Positions 22,001-32,709 of a stretch of 64,000 nucleotides of DNA are shown here, piece by piece. The position numbers were made by a program, and so were the translations under genes. The DNA comes from Platynereis dumerilii. Its lineage: Eukaryota; Annelida; Polychaeta; Phyllodocida; Nereididae. Under the pieces are notes generated by a model, which saw only the letters and a list, made by a program, of their open reading frames with translations, had not been told where the DNA came from and made no database searches. Every line of letters begins with the position of its first letter. Within the stretch, counting starts at the first letter, position 1. The stretch lies in assembly GCA_026936325.1 (NCBI GenBank), contig JAPTHN010000011.1, forward strand, positions 31,288,501 to 31,352,500, given 5' to 3'.

Positions 22001-25000
22001 TCACGCACCACGTATACATCACTTTAGTTCGATTTTATACATACACAAATGTAACTTTCCTTTGTAGGAATGTAGCAATATGTTGTAGAACTTGCATTTA
22101 TTCTAAATTTACCTAATGCTATCTGTTATGTTGCCATGGAAACAGTTTTAATACGAAACAGAATTACAAAATATGCTCTTCCCAGCATGTATATGCTCCG
22201 GATTGTAAGCAGCCAGAAAAGATGGATTCTGAAGCAGAATTTTCAGATTTTTTCAGTAATGACTTTTTTAGTGTTCTATCTGAATGCTATATAGGTCAAA
22301 AATGGTTTCCATGGCAACCAAATTATAAATAGATGTTCAGTTGATGAAATCTAGTAATTTCCATATCTCTGTGTCTTTTTATCCTATAGAATAAATTTAA
22401 GTGTCCATATATATGTTTCCAAACATGCCCATGTCATTGGTACCACTGGGGTTAAGGTCAAAGGTCAACTTCATTTGCATATGGAATGTTTTTTCATAAA
22501 ATGTACCATTTAAAACATGAAAGTTTGTTATATTTTGTGTTTCACCAAGCCAGATTTGGAAATTATAGTGAAATCCAAGCACCAATTTATTTCAGTTAGC
22601 ATCCAAAAAAAAAGAAGATACCCAAATCATGCAAATGGCAAAGCTTAATAACACGAAAAATTGCCATAGAAACAGGAAAGTTTATCTACCTTGAGATTTC
22701 GGGGTCATTGCAAAATGGACACTAATCTTTCATGGACCACATTAACATCACTTTAGTTCAGTTTTATACATACACAAATGTAACTTTTCTTTGTAAGAAT
22801 GTACCAATATATCTTGTAGAACTTGCTTTGTTTTTAATTTACGAAATGCTAGCTATTCTGTTGCCATGGAAATAGAATATGATAAAGAATTACAAAATAT
22901 GTTATTCCCAGCATGTATATTTTGACCTGGGGGTAAGCAGATGGGAAAGATTGATTTGAAGCAGAATTTGTCAGAAATGGCATTTTTATTGTTCTGTCTG
23001 AATGACAAATTGTTCAAAAATGGTTTCCATGGCAACCAAAATAAAAACAAGTACTTAGTTCAATGCAATCAAGTAATTTCTATATTCCAGTGTCTTTTTT
23101 CCAATAGGCAAGATTTTTGTGTCGATATATCAATATATATGTTATCAAGCTTACCCTTTCGCCGTGGGTTACATGAAGGATGCAGGCCTATTGAAGGGGT
23201 CCTGAGTTAGTAGGAAAAAGTTTGTCCTGTCCATGAAATACATTACTCAGGCCTGGTTTCACCAAGATGGGAGGCTGGATTTGCCTGATCCAGTCAATCG
23301 GCTTGTCATGTTTCCATTAGAGCATGTCCTATATGACCATGGCTGATGGGTCAACCAAGGAAGGTTTTGACAATGTGTGTACATGCTGACATGTTTCTCA
23401 CTATGATTGCTGCTGGATTAATGATCAAGCTTTCTTAAAGAGTATTTTATTTGCCATGTTTTCCTGGGACTAGGGTACTGGGCAGAACCGTAATATAGTT
23501 TCCTGTCGCTGGGCTCCATGGTGGGTGGGGAGCTTGGAGGACGAATTAGAAAAAAGGCATTTTCTTTGCAAAACTCGCAAGAATCTCAAGGGAAATGGCA
23601 GCAGTCATCATCAGATGACTACATCAACCTGGCCAGCTCAATGGCAACAAGGCAATCAGAATAATTTATCCAGATCAATATTTTGTTATAAAACCGACAA
23701 GAAATCCTCCTTCTATGAACAACAAACTAATACTCGATATGATAAAGAAACCCAAAGAAATGAGCCAACAACAAGATGGAACCATCCTTGTCAAGACAAG
23801 GAATGTAAAAAAAAAAAGAAAAGTTCTTTAGCTAAAAAATACTGCAGAAACCAGTGTATCTGTTGAGCCTCAACACTCACCAAACATTGGAACAGTGAAC
23901 AACCCCGATATCTCTTATCCTATAGATGCTGCTATAAATGTCAGCATTTCAGACACATAGTAAATGGTGTTCATGAAAAGATGACTAGACGTTAGTGGGC
24001 GCTGCGGCTCCCAAGACCACACACAATCAAGAGAACAGCCATGCTTGGCCCCTCCTATTATGTAAATTATTATGATGCTTATCAATCATATGGAAGAACT
24101 TGTAAGCAATGAATTAAGGAAAAATAAATTCTGACGCTGCAGGCAGCTTCAGCCGTATCCTTCCCAGAGTCAAGAAGACTCAGGGACCAGAACTCTGGCA
24201 TTGACAGTACTGTTTTGTTGTGGCAGGATGCCCATGACCTCAGCCTCATGTTCCATCAAAAAGAAGGATCCAACTGGAACAACACAACATCAACAGACCC
24301 CATTGTCACAAGAAGGCTCAGAAAATGACAGTAGGAGATTCCAAAACCCTCCAGATACCCGCTGCAGACACTCTCTCCACAGTAGCCTGTTAATTACCAT
24401 AACCTTGAAGATCAGGTATCATAAGATTATACCAGTTTCATGTGGGGAGAGTTAGGGAAGTTCTCCTTCCACTGACATGATGGTTCATATCCTACCAACT
24501 CACCTGGCTCCCATCTCCAATTCTCCATGTCAAAATATATACATGGCTATATAGTTGGAAATGCAGCCATCTAAGCAACTTCTGAGTGCTTATGAGGGTT
24601 TATTGACAAGATGGCAGTCCTCGACATGTTGCATGTGAAGGATCTTTAACTTGCCCAGTACAGATAGAGATGAAGGATCTGCCAATTTAACATCCAAATA
24701 ACATACATCTGGGATTTTGCTGGTGAGGATCTACTGAATATATTTAGATTTTCCTCACATTGTTCGAACCCATCAGATCAGACCTGGACCATGACCACTA
24801 AGCCACACAGCTGCCAAAGGAGCTAAAAAGGCATAAATCTGTAAATTATTTTTCTACTTTTCTATTATTTAATACTGAAAGAACACAAATAAAAGAGATT
24901 TGCTTTGCTACAGATATCTATAGACCAAAATATTAAAGTGTGAGACGAGTTGCAAGTTATTTTGTATGCCATGCCATGCATGAGTTACAAACAGATAAAA

Positions 25001-28000
25001 ATATTTTTGCCAAAATTGTAATTGCCACGCATAACTAGAATATCCTCATGACAGCCTGTTACATTGTTACAATAATGCCCATATCAGTGTTAGCTCCTGG
25101 TTGCACATCTTTTGTTATATTTAGATTCAGTTTTTATGCAACTGGTTTATGCCTTTTTTATGCAACTGGGTGAAAATATCTGTTATGCTGCCAGCTGGGT
25201 TGCCAGCCAGCCCGAGTGCCAGTCAGCACCTCCCAGCCAGCTGATACGAAAATTGTTCAGCTGGCCGTCTCAACTGCTTTCTCGTTACCCGGTTGCATAT
25301 TTCATCAGTTGACAAACTGATCATGCCAAAAATTGACTCCCAGTTGACAACTTTGCCAGCTGGAAAAATCTCAGCTGACAGTGTGCCAACCAGCTGGGCG
25401 CCTGCTTCATAACAGATATTTGGCATAACAGATCATGGGGTGCCCCTGTCCTTACAGGTTAGGGGCCTATGACAGAGGCTACTTTAGATAATTTCAACAT
25501 CATTTGAACAAAATTAGTCTTTGGGGTTGACCAGGATGGTCTCAGAAGAAAATTTTGCTAAATCATTAGCCCCTATGACAGTACCCTTGTTTTCTCTGGC
25601 ATTATTGTGTTCTTTTCCTGGTTATGTAATTGAAAGGCCTGACGAAATGTACATAGAAAGTTGAGACCCTGATACACCTCCATGCCAAGTTGGGTAGTGA
25701 TAACAACAACAGTTATCTTTAAATTGCCTATGAAAGATGAAGCTAAACACTAACAGAGTCCTACTCAGGCTAGGACCCTCAATAGTTTCACAGCACAGTG
25801 AGGACAGTACCTCGAGACCTCCAGGCCTGAAGACATTGGAGTCCTCAGTACATGTACGTGGTAATTTCCCAGACTGATAAACTTATGTTGCAATTAGTCA
25901 TGTTTCTGTTGCCATGGCAACCAATTTTGACCAAGTTTGAGCCAAAAAAAAAACAAGTCACAAAATTCTGTTTCAGAATCAACCTAATCTAGCGTCTTAC
26001 CACCCAGATTAAATATTACGCTGGGAAGAACATATTTGGTGATTCTGTTATTTAGCAAAACTGTTTCCATGGCAACAGAGATGACATTGTGTAATCTTAA
26101 ATAAAAGACAAGTTCTACATAATATACATTCTTATGAAGATATGTCACATTTTAATATGTTTAAGAACTGAAGTTAAGTATATGTGGTGCACTAAAGCTG
26201 CAATGAATCGCAAGGCAAATCAACTGTCCTGTTTCTATGGCAATGTCTTGCATGATAACAAAATTGAGCATCACAGTTTTGGTCCTTTCTTCTTGTAGAT
26301 GGATGCTGAAATAAATAAGTGCTTGGATTTCACTATGATTTCCAAGTCTGGCTTGGTGAAACTCAAAATATGACAAACGTTCATGTTTTAAATGGTAAAT
26401 TTTATGAAAAAACATTCCATATGCAAATGAAGTTGACCTGTGACCTTAACCCCAGTGGTACCAATGACATGGGCATGTTTGATAACATATATATGGACAC
26501 TTAAATTTATTCTATAGGATAAAAAGCCACTGAGACATGGAAATTACTTGATTTAATAAAATAAACATTTATTTATAATTTGGTTGCCATGGAAACCATA
26601 TTTGACCTATATAGCATTCAGATAGAACACTAAAAATGCTATTTCTGAAAAAATCAGAAAATTCTGCTTCAGAATCCATCTTTTCTGGCTGCTTATAACC
26701 AAGATCAAATACACATGCCTGTAAGAACATATTTAGTGATTCTGTTTCATTTTAAAACTGTTTCCATGGCAACATAATAGATAGCATCTTGTAAATTTAA
26801 AAAAAAGCAAGTTCTACAACATATTGGTACATTCTTACAAAGGAAAGTTACATTTGTGTAAGTATAAAATCGAACTAAAGTGATGTATACGTGGTGCGTG
26901 AAAGATGATTGTAAATTTTTCAATGACCGAGAAATTGCAAGGTAGATCAACTTTCCTGTTTCTATGGAAATTTTTCGCATTATAACTGAATCAAATATCG
27001 CAATTTGGGTCTCATCTTTTTGTGGATGGATGCTGAAATAAATTTGTGTTTGGATTTCACAATAATATCCAAGTTTGAGTAAGTGAAACATAAAATATAA
27101 CAAACCATCTTCTTTTAATGGGTACATTTTATGTAGAAACATTCCATATGCAAATGAAGTTGACCTTTGACCTTAACCCCAATAGCACCAATGACACGGG
27201 CATGTTTGATAACATATATATCGACACTAAAATTTTGTCTATTGGATAAAAAGACACAGAGATATGGAAATTACTAGATTTCATTATCTAAGTATTTTTT
27301 TATATTTTGGTTGCCATGGTAACCATTTTTGACCAAGATAGCCCCCAGATAGAACAATAAAAATACCATTTCTGAAAAATTCAGAAAATTCTGCTTTGGA
27401 ATGAATGTATTCCAGCCGGTTACCGCTCGGGTCCATTTTTGGGCCTCAGCAACCGGACTAATTCATTGCTACAAAGGCAGTTTTTGGTTTCGGAAATATT
27501 CTGAGAAATTGCAAAGGTTGAAATTTTTTATTCCAATGTTCAGCATTCCAATTTAAATTTGTCTTTAATATTTTTATATTTCTAAAAAGAAATGACAGTG
27601 ATTAACTGTAAAATGAGCACTGATTCACTGTACCCAGTGCCAGTACACAGTGAAATGTTTTTTTGCTTATCTTTCGTAGAATATATCTCGGAAATCCCAA
27701 AGAGTGCCATTATTTTCTTGCTAGGCATATATAGTAGACACTATTACCTTTCTCTAAAGACATTCAAAAAGAAATATCTTTGTAACTCTAGTTAAGATAA
27801 ACTTATCCGATTCACTGTGCCCCCGCTTCCCCTACTGTTTGTAGTCTCCCTGTAGATGCGGGTTGTCTGGGCTCCGTCTGGTCTTTCTCCTTCGGTTTCG
27901 GCACGTGCATCGCCCATTTGGTGTAACCATTAGCAGACAGAACAGTTTTCATGTGTTGGACTTCTTTATGTTGGTCTTCTTCTGTTGTGATGCACTGCTT

Positions 28001-31000
28001 GGCTCTGTACATGAGTGTTCTTACAACAGACCTCTTATGTTCAAGTGGGTGGTGCAACTAAAAATGGAGGTACTGGTCTGTGTGTGTTGGTTTTCGGTAC
28101 ACAGTCAACTTAGTGTCGCCGTCGTCCAGAATGTTGATGCACAGGTCCAGGAAGGGGAGTTTTCCGTCCTCTTCAGGTTCAATGGTGAACTGGATATAAT
28201 TATGCTGGTCAAAGCTGTTAATGTGGGCAAAGACTTCATCAACAAAATATTCATAGGTGGCTGCTCCCACATCATCAACATATCTCAACCACAGGGAGGG
28301 GGGATTAGGTGCAGTGGAGAGGGCGATATCTTCAAAATCTTCCATGTATATGTTACAGACAATTGGCGAAACAGTGGAGCCCATTGCAGCTCCATGTGTT
28401 TTGCTGGTAGTATGTATTGTCATAGACAAAATAGGTGGTGTTCAAACAGAACTTGCGGCTCAGTTAGCTGTTCCACCTTTAGATCGCATCTTGATTTGAG
28501 TGTTTGATCTTGCATGAGTCTTGTGCGGATGATCTCTAATGCCTTATCAACAGGGACGCTAGTAGAGACGGCCGAGACATCAAAAGAGACCAACTTACGT
28601 CCTGGTGGGTCTTGTGTATTCTTCACGCTGTGGATGGTGTTGCCTTGAAGAGGGGCCAGTATGTCTGCCAGGTATCTTGTAGCATTGTAGGTTATACTTC
28701 CACAGGCTGATACGATGGGTCTCAGTGGTGCTCCTGCTTTTTGGATCTTGGGTGCCCCGTAGAACTTTGGTGGTTCGTCTGATTCTGGGTAGATCCGCCA
28801 GTACAGTAGATCTGGTATTGATTTCTTCCTCTTCCAGTCTCTCAGGATGGTAATCAGTCTGGTCTTGTATTTCTGGGTGGGGTTCCTTGGGAGTTTGGTG
28901 CATGTGTTAGTATCTCCCAGTAGTTTGTTGACCTTTTCCTTGTAGTAGGTGTTAGTATCTCCCCGTAGTTTGATGACCTATTCCTTGTAGTCTGCAGTGT
29001 CCACGATGACTGCGGCTCTGCCTCTATCAGCTGGTAAGATCATGGCTGTTGTATTTCTTGAGGTAGTACAATGCTCTTCTTTCATCCATGGTGATGTTTG
29101 GTGATGGCAGTTCGGCACTTTTCACAGCTTTAACAACGTCGCTTCTGAGGCTGTCTGCTACAGTTGCTGGTAATTTTCTGGCTGCAGATTCTGTCTGGGC
29201 GATGATGTCATTGATGGGCATTTTGGTGGGGGTTATGGCATAGTTATATTAAGTTCTCTCTTCAAAACTAAGACTTCATTCTGAGACAACTGTCTTTTGC
29301 TGCTATCTATTACCCGCCTGTCAGTGTTGACTGCTTCATCAGATGGCTTCTGTGTTTCTTGTCTGCTTCTTTTCTCGATAAGATTCTTGAATTTATGTTG
29401 CTGTTTGATCTTGGTCTCCTCCAAAACTTTGCTATGTGCTTTGTCCATGAGTTTCTCTATTTCCCTCTGGGTGTTGTTACTTACGATTGAGAAAAGTGAA
29501 GTTTTGAGTTCTGCTTCTTTTTTTTCTGAGTTGGTTGATCGTGTAGTAGCTTTGTCTGGTCCGTATATCTAGCAGTTTCCTCTCTGCATTGGCTAGCACC
29601 TTCTCTGCTTTCACTCCAGGTACATTTTTCGCTAGTTTTATGCTTACAGGTATGATTTTGGCCTTGGCACATTTGATGTTGAATGTCCTGTGATTTGTCC
29701 ATCTTGCCAATTTCCTCACTGTATTTTCCAAGTTCCTGAGTGTTTTTAAGACTTCGCGTCCATGTTGACTGAGTGTTAACAACACCAAACACAACAATAC
29801 GTCCTTTGTTCCATTCAAATGCGAACAAGGCCTAGCTGATAGGCTGAAACGCTATGCCAAAAAATTAAGTTCCAGTGAACAATTAATCATTATACATGGA
29901 TATACCTGGCCAAGAACAACTTATTATCCATAAAACAATGATAGTTGCCGCAATATAGTCAAATACGTATTGGGCACGCATGGTATATTATAATAAATCC
30001 TTAATGATAATTATATGTATGAATTAATACAGTGTTTGGTAAAATAAGATACCATGTATTCCAGATGGAAGGCTATCTGCAAGGTCAGATAGAGACAGCA
30101 ATTGGTGTGGAGTTTTTGGTTGACCAGTGGCCTTCATTTTCAAACATATTTGTTCGTACAAGTTCTGACTATGTAAGTCTATTTCATAACAATCTGTCTA
30201 ATTGGCTGTTATGTTACTTATATGATGCAGAAATGTGCCTTGTACTTAATAAAATGTAAACATGCAAAATTGTAGCAAATGGACTCAACAAGAAAGTTTT
30301 TTAGATGAAATAATAATAATCCATTAGTTTCAATTTTTTATTTATCTATCTATTTATTTGTATTTGTCCGTATCAGATGATCTATCTATAATTTAAATAT
30401 CCATTTTTTTTTAGAGGTATGACTTTTTCAAGGAAGTGCTGCATTGCCACAGCACAGACAGCGGAGTCATGAAGAAGATATTGAGCGATTCTGACATTGT
30501 CAAAGGCATGGAGAAGGTCTACTTTGCAAGTAAGTGATTACATTTTACAGTTTTGCGCACAAGTTTGACAGAAAACATTTCTGCCATTTCCAAATCGTAC
30601 AGTTTATTATGCTGCATTCTAGATTTCCCATACACGGAGCTTGAATTCTACAAAAAACTGTTCCAATCCTGGCAGAAGGACCTCTGGACAATGAGCCACC
30701 TGTATATGACAGACATGCAACACCTCAAGGCTTGGTAAATGCGATTCAATAATATTTATTAACTTGACTGCTGCAAGGCATAAGATACCTTTTTTGTGGA
30801 TTGGACTCAGGTATATCATGTTTTTAGCTGTGATATGATTTTAACTGCAATATTTTTACTGTGATATTATTTTAATTTAGTATCTGTGATATGTTTGTAT
30901 TTTAAAAGTGTACTGTCTCCCATATCTCTTTTTAGAGAGGCATGTTTTTATGATGTGACTTGTTTTTAGTTTGTTGTATACAGGGTGAGACATAAATAAA

Positions 31001-31636
31001 ATATTTATCTATCTATCTATATCTTATACCGTATCTACTGCTTATGAAATATGCTTGATAAACCTTTGCATACATTGTACTCAAACCAAACAGGAGATAT
31101 AATATTATCAGTCAGACGAATAATTAGATTATTCCTTAAAACCAAAATTATCACAGCTTGCAGCAATTTTTTCATAATTATTGCGACAAAAAGACAGCTA
31201 TAAATAGTTAACTGTTTGAAATTGCAGTGAACTAGAAGAAGGTTACTCAGAATGCACAGTGACCGAGGATGATGCAGAGCTCCTCAATGAAGCTTGGGAA
31301 TTCAAGGGAGAGAACAGCATTGACTTTGTTAAATTCCAGATCAGACATTTTCCATCAGTGGGGGTCAAGGACAACCAAGGTCATCTGGTAGCTTGGGAGA
31401 TAACCTACTTCATGGGATTTGTGGGTATTCTGTATGTGTTGCCAGAGCACAGAGGCAAAGGTTTGGCTCAGTATGTCATCTACAAATTATGTAAAAAGCT
31501 GCTCCAGCAAGGAAGAAATGCCTTCTCTTTTGTGGAACACGTCAACACCGCATCCAAACGACTTCATGAGAAATGTGGCTTCTATGCGGAACCCGGCACA
31601 GAAAGTCTCTTTGCCATTGTGCGAAAAAACCCTTGA
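19012..31636 (+). CDS. gene C: glycine N-acyltransferase-like protein, 5 exons
   Basis: Exons are 19012-19095, 30065-30172, 30415-30529, 30623-30734 and 31228-31636. Lengths (84, 108, 115, 112, 409) and phases equal those of gene B; the product is 275 residues. Exon 2 begins [20 protein letters not shown]. Exon 4 holds [20 protein letters not shown] and [12 protein letters not shown]. Exon 5 has [19 protein letters not shown] and the [18 protein letters not shown] end. The family conjugates acyl groups from acyl-CoA to an amino acid. Intron 1 is 11 kb because of a Penelope-like element and two DNA elements nested within it; splicing across it must still work if the gene is live. The uninterrupted frame and canonical junctions argue that it is. 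Confidence 0.87.
19339..19533. mobile_element. 195-bp hAT-like MITE, 8-bp target duplication
   Basis: The ends AAGTGATGGAAATGG and CTCCATTTCCATCACAG are inverse repeats of a CAGTGATGGAAATGG type. The flanks ATACACCA (19331-19338) and ATACACCC (19534-19541) agree at 7 of 8 bases, as expected for an 8-bp hAT duplication. No coding. Confidence 0.7.
20001..20060 (-). ncRNA. candidate hammerhead-like motif, left PLE end
   Basis: PLE terminal repeats are known to carry hammerhead ribozymes. On the minus strand this end reads GTGAACA, then a stem GCCTCT-loop-AGAGGC, then TGAAACG. This has the order box 1 - stem II - GAAA of a hammerhead. Box 1 differs from CUGANGA by C3 to G and G8 to C, a swap that keeps the 3-8 base pair. 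Stems I and III are weak by eye, so activity is unproven. Confidence 0.35.
20533..20930 (-). CDS. PLE part: GIY-YIG endonuclease domain
   Basis: The minus-strand frame carries [19 protein letters not shown], a CCHH-like stretch [20 protein letters not shown], and [17 protein letters not shown]. These are the linker and nuclease core of Penelope-like elements. The nuclease nicks target DNA to prime reverse transcription. The similarity starts abruptly at 20930, where the nested element begins. Confidence 0.82.
21444..23150 (+). repeat. left arm of the fold-back element: 2.3 tandem units of 727 bp
   Basis: The landmark GCAGAATTT occurs at 21508, 22234 and 22961, giving spacings of 726 and 727 bp. 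Each unit also holds CCATATATATGTT-type and GGTCAAAGGTCAACTTC words and palindromes of the type GTTNCCATGGNAAC. The third unit is partial. Units 2 and 3 are more diverged than unit 1. Confidence 0.82.
24560..24815 (-). mobile_element. tRNA-derived SINE candidate
   Basis: On the minus strand the head reads TGTGGCTTAGTGGTCATGG, a good RNA polymerase III A box (TGGCTTAGTGG). About 34 nt on it reads GGGTTCGAACAATG, a near B box. This spacing and order are those of a tRNA. The body downstream (AAGATCCTTCACATGC and on) is not a tRNA. The 3' boundary is uncertain. Confidence 0.55.
25171..25424. mobile_element. small inverted-repeat element with CAGCTGG words
   Basis: TGAAAATATCTGTTATG at the left is inverse to CATAACAGATATTT at the right. 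GCCAGCTGGGTTG and CAACCAGCTGGGC mirror each other just inside. CAGCTGG recurs through the interior. It encodes nothing. Confidence 0.6.
25890..27458 (-). repeat. right arm of the fold-back element: inverted tandem units
   Basis: These are the same units as the left arm in reverse order and orientation. The inverse landmark AAATTCTG ends at about 25970, 26666 and 27393, giving spacings of about 696 and 727 bp. The innermost unit is partial. Confidence 0.82.
28058..29448 (-). CDS. PLE part: reverse transcriptase region
   Basis: Several minus-strand open frames together show PLE reverse transcriptase features. The N-terminal block is [17 protein letters not shown]. The palm region includes [38 protein letters not shown] and [10 protein letters not shown]. 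The region looks broken. It supplied cDNA synthesis for the parent element. Confidence 0.8.
29815..29875 (+). ncRNA. candidate hammerhead-like motif, right PLE end
   Basis: This is the inverted partner of the motif at 20001-20060. It reads GCGAACA (29821), a stem GCCTA-loop-TAGGC, then TGAAACG (29845). The stem II tip differs from the left copy by a change that still pairs, which hints at selection on structure. Stems I and III remain doubtful. Confidence 0.33.
30890..31022 (+). repeat. LINE-like 3' tail ending in (ATCT)n
   Basis: A short body ends CAGGGTGAGACATAAATAAA and then ATCTATCT repeats. This is the layout of CR1-like LINE 3' ends. It lies in gene C intron 4. Confidence 0.5.
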
Positions 31637-31885
31637 ATTAGAAAAAAAACTGTTCTGAAATTCTTACAAAATCATCTTTGGAATTGTTAAGCAGATTGCC
31701 TGTATACCAAACAAGGAGGAAGTTGGCATGACACAATTGTGCTTCTGTTACCTTGAGAGGGCTAACATGCAATGTGCGTGTCCAAAATAATAATTATCCA
31801 TGAGAGGGACCCTTGGACTTTACTCTTTTATCATGTCAGTTGTTTACAATACAATTTAATTGTAAATTGGAGTGTTTTAAATATC

Positions 31886-31891
31886 AATAAA
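31886..31891 (+). terminator. poly(A) signal AATAAA, gene C
   Basis: AATAAA lies 250 nt after the gene C stop. Confidence 0.45.
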
Positions 31892-32447
31892 AATAATGTG
31901 CAAGCACTTTAAGCAGCACAGACAGTGCTTGGTTCAAACACAGGCATACTGGTCACGGATACACTAAGGAGAAGAAGAAGAAGAAGAAGAAGAAGGCATG
32001 GTTGACCTTTGACCAATGGAAGCCAGTCAATTTTAGTTTCTTTATAATGTTTTCTATTACAGAAGGGCACCAAAAGTGACAGCTCTAAAGTTAAAAACCT
32101 GCAGAGAAGGTATAGTAAATTTAAACTAGAAATGTCGTAACCGGAAACCGGTGAGTGTTGCGCTGCCCGGACTTAGTCCTAAGGGTGAATCATGTATCTG
32201 TAGTTAGTGTATATCCCTCCGCGTAATATTTCAGTCAAATCTTGGCTCACAGGATTACTGCTGTCTTGTCTAAATACACATTTCCTGGCCATCCCACTGA
32301 CCCAAACTATCCACCAGTCTTTGATTTTACTCTCCTGTCTTTCTGCCCAGGAGTAATTTACCAGCTTGTCATTGCTCTCTTATTTACGATTGGCACCACT
32401 GCTATTCCTTAAAAAAAAACGTGCAAGCACTTTTAAGAGTTGCTTGC

Positions 32448-32448
<1 letters not shown>

Positions 32449-32511
<63 letters not shown>

Positions 32512-32562
32512 GTTTAGCTGTCTATCTATCTGTTTAGCTGTCTATCTATCTGTCTATCTATC
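32449..32562. repeat. (TATC)n microsatellite
   Basis: Over 20 near-perfect TATC units occur, with TGTTTAGC interruptions at the right. The open frame across it (LSIYLSIY...) is only the repeat translated. Confidence 0.95.
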
Positions 32563-32595
32563 TCGAGGCCTTCCCTTCCTTCCCCCACTACATTC

Positions 32596-32709
32596 GGCAT
32601 AATTACAAAATAGCCCCCGCCCTCTGATAACGGAATGAGCGAGACCATTGAAAAGCATAGGCTGCCACTCATTCCGTCAGAGGTGCGGGGCTTATTTCGT
32701 GATTATGCC
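32596..32709. mobile_element. 114-bp hAT-like MITE with perfect 8-bp target duplication
   Basis: GGCATAATTACAAAATAGCC at the left is inverse to GGCTTATTTCGTGATTATGCC at the right, and the CGGAATGAG/CTCATTCCG arms continue the pairing. CTACATTC flanks it on both sides (32588-32595 and 32710-32717). An 8-bp duplication indicates a hAT-type transposase. It encodes nothing. Confidence 0.85.

Larger units (their letters stand above)
23151..25889. other. centre of the fold-back element
   Basis: No transposase is recognised. The lysine-rich open frame at 23525-23866 has simple composition ([14 protein letters not shown]) and no family match that I know. A tRNA-like SINE (24560-24815) and a small inverted-repeat element (25171-25424) lie here, so this centre has itself collected insertions. 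Confidence 0.45.
21444..27458. mobile_element. 6-kb fold-back DNA element with tandem-unit arms
   Basis: The ends GTCCGGTTGCTGAGGCC and GGCCTCAGCAACCGGAC are perfect inverse repeats flanked by TA (21442-21443 and 27459-27460). Each arm is about 1.6-1.7 kb and consists of tandem units of about 727 bp (see arm entries). The outermost units of the two arms look nearly identical over about 700 bp. The 2.7-kb centre (about 23.15-25.89 kb) contains no recognised transposase; it holds a tRNA-like SINE and a small inverted-repeat element. This is fold-back architecture on a TA target. The superfamily is unknown to me. Confidence 0.8.
20933..27832. mobile_element. TA-duplicating DNA element with GGGGAAGC ends, nested in the PLE
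   Basis: The left end GGGGAAGCTGGGGCACAGTG and the inverse right end CACTGTGCCCCCGCTTCCCC are flanked by TA (20931-20932 and 27833-27834). It splits the PLE coding region just before the GIPYVKG segment. Its own DNA is 20933-21443 plus 27459-27832, about 885 bp; the rest is a younger element. Further CACAGTGAATC words lie at about 20960, 21313 and 21327. The element at 60871-61798 has the same type of ends, target site, size and internal words, so both belong to one nonautonomous family. Confidence 0.82.
19970..29931 (-). mobile_element. Penelope-like retroelement (PLE), interrupted by nested elements
   Basis: The coding strand is minus. A reverse transcriptase region (about 29450-28058) shows the PLE signatures [18 protein letters not shown] and [10 protein letters not shown]. 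The GIY-YIG endonuclease region (about 20930-20530) shows [17 protein letters not shown]. The ends (about 19970-20105 and 29760-29897) are inverted repeats of one another, beginning GTATAATGATTAATTG on the left. The direct repeat AAAACAATGATA (19958-19969 and 29932-29943) is a 12-bp target duplication, typical of PLE insertion. Without the nested DNA the element is about 3.06 kb, a normal PLE size. It is not intact: at minimum the nested insertion separates the two enzymatic parts, and the coding frames look decayed. It lies in gene C intron 1, antisense to the gene. Confidence 0.88.

Noticed and set aside
23525-23866. 113-codon lysine- and glutamine-rich frame in the fold-back centre
   Set aside because: Compositionally simple, no transposase motif, and no support from codon pattern or neighbours.
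32449-32562. Repeated units considered as a CRISPR array
   Set aside because: Pure 4-bp microsatellite without spacers, in a eukaryotic intron-rich setting.
32366-32602. 78-codon frame with LSIY repeats
   Set aside because: It is only the TATC microsatellite translated.
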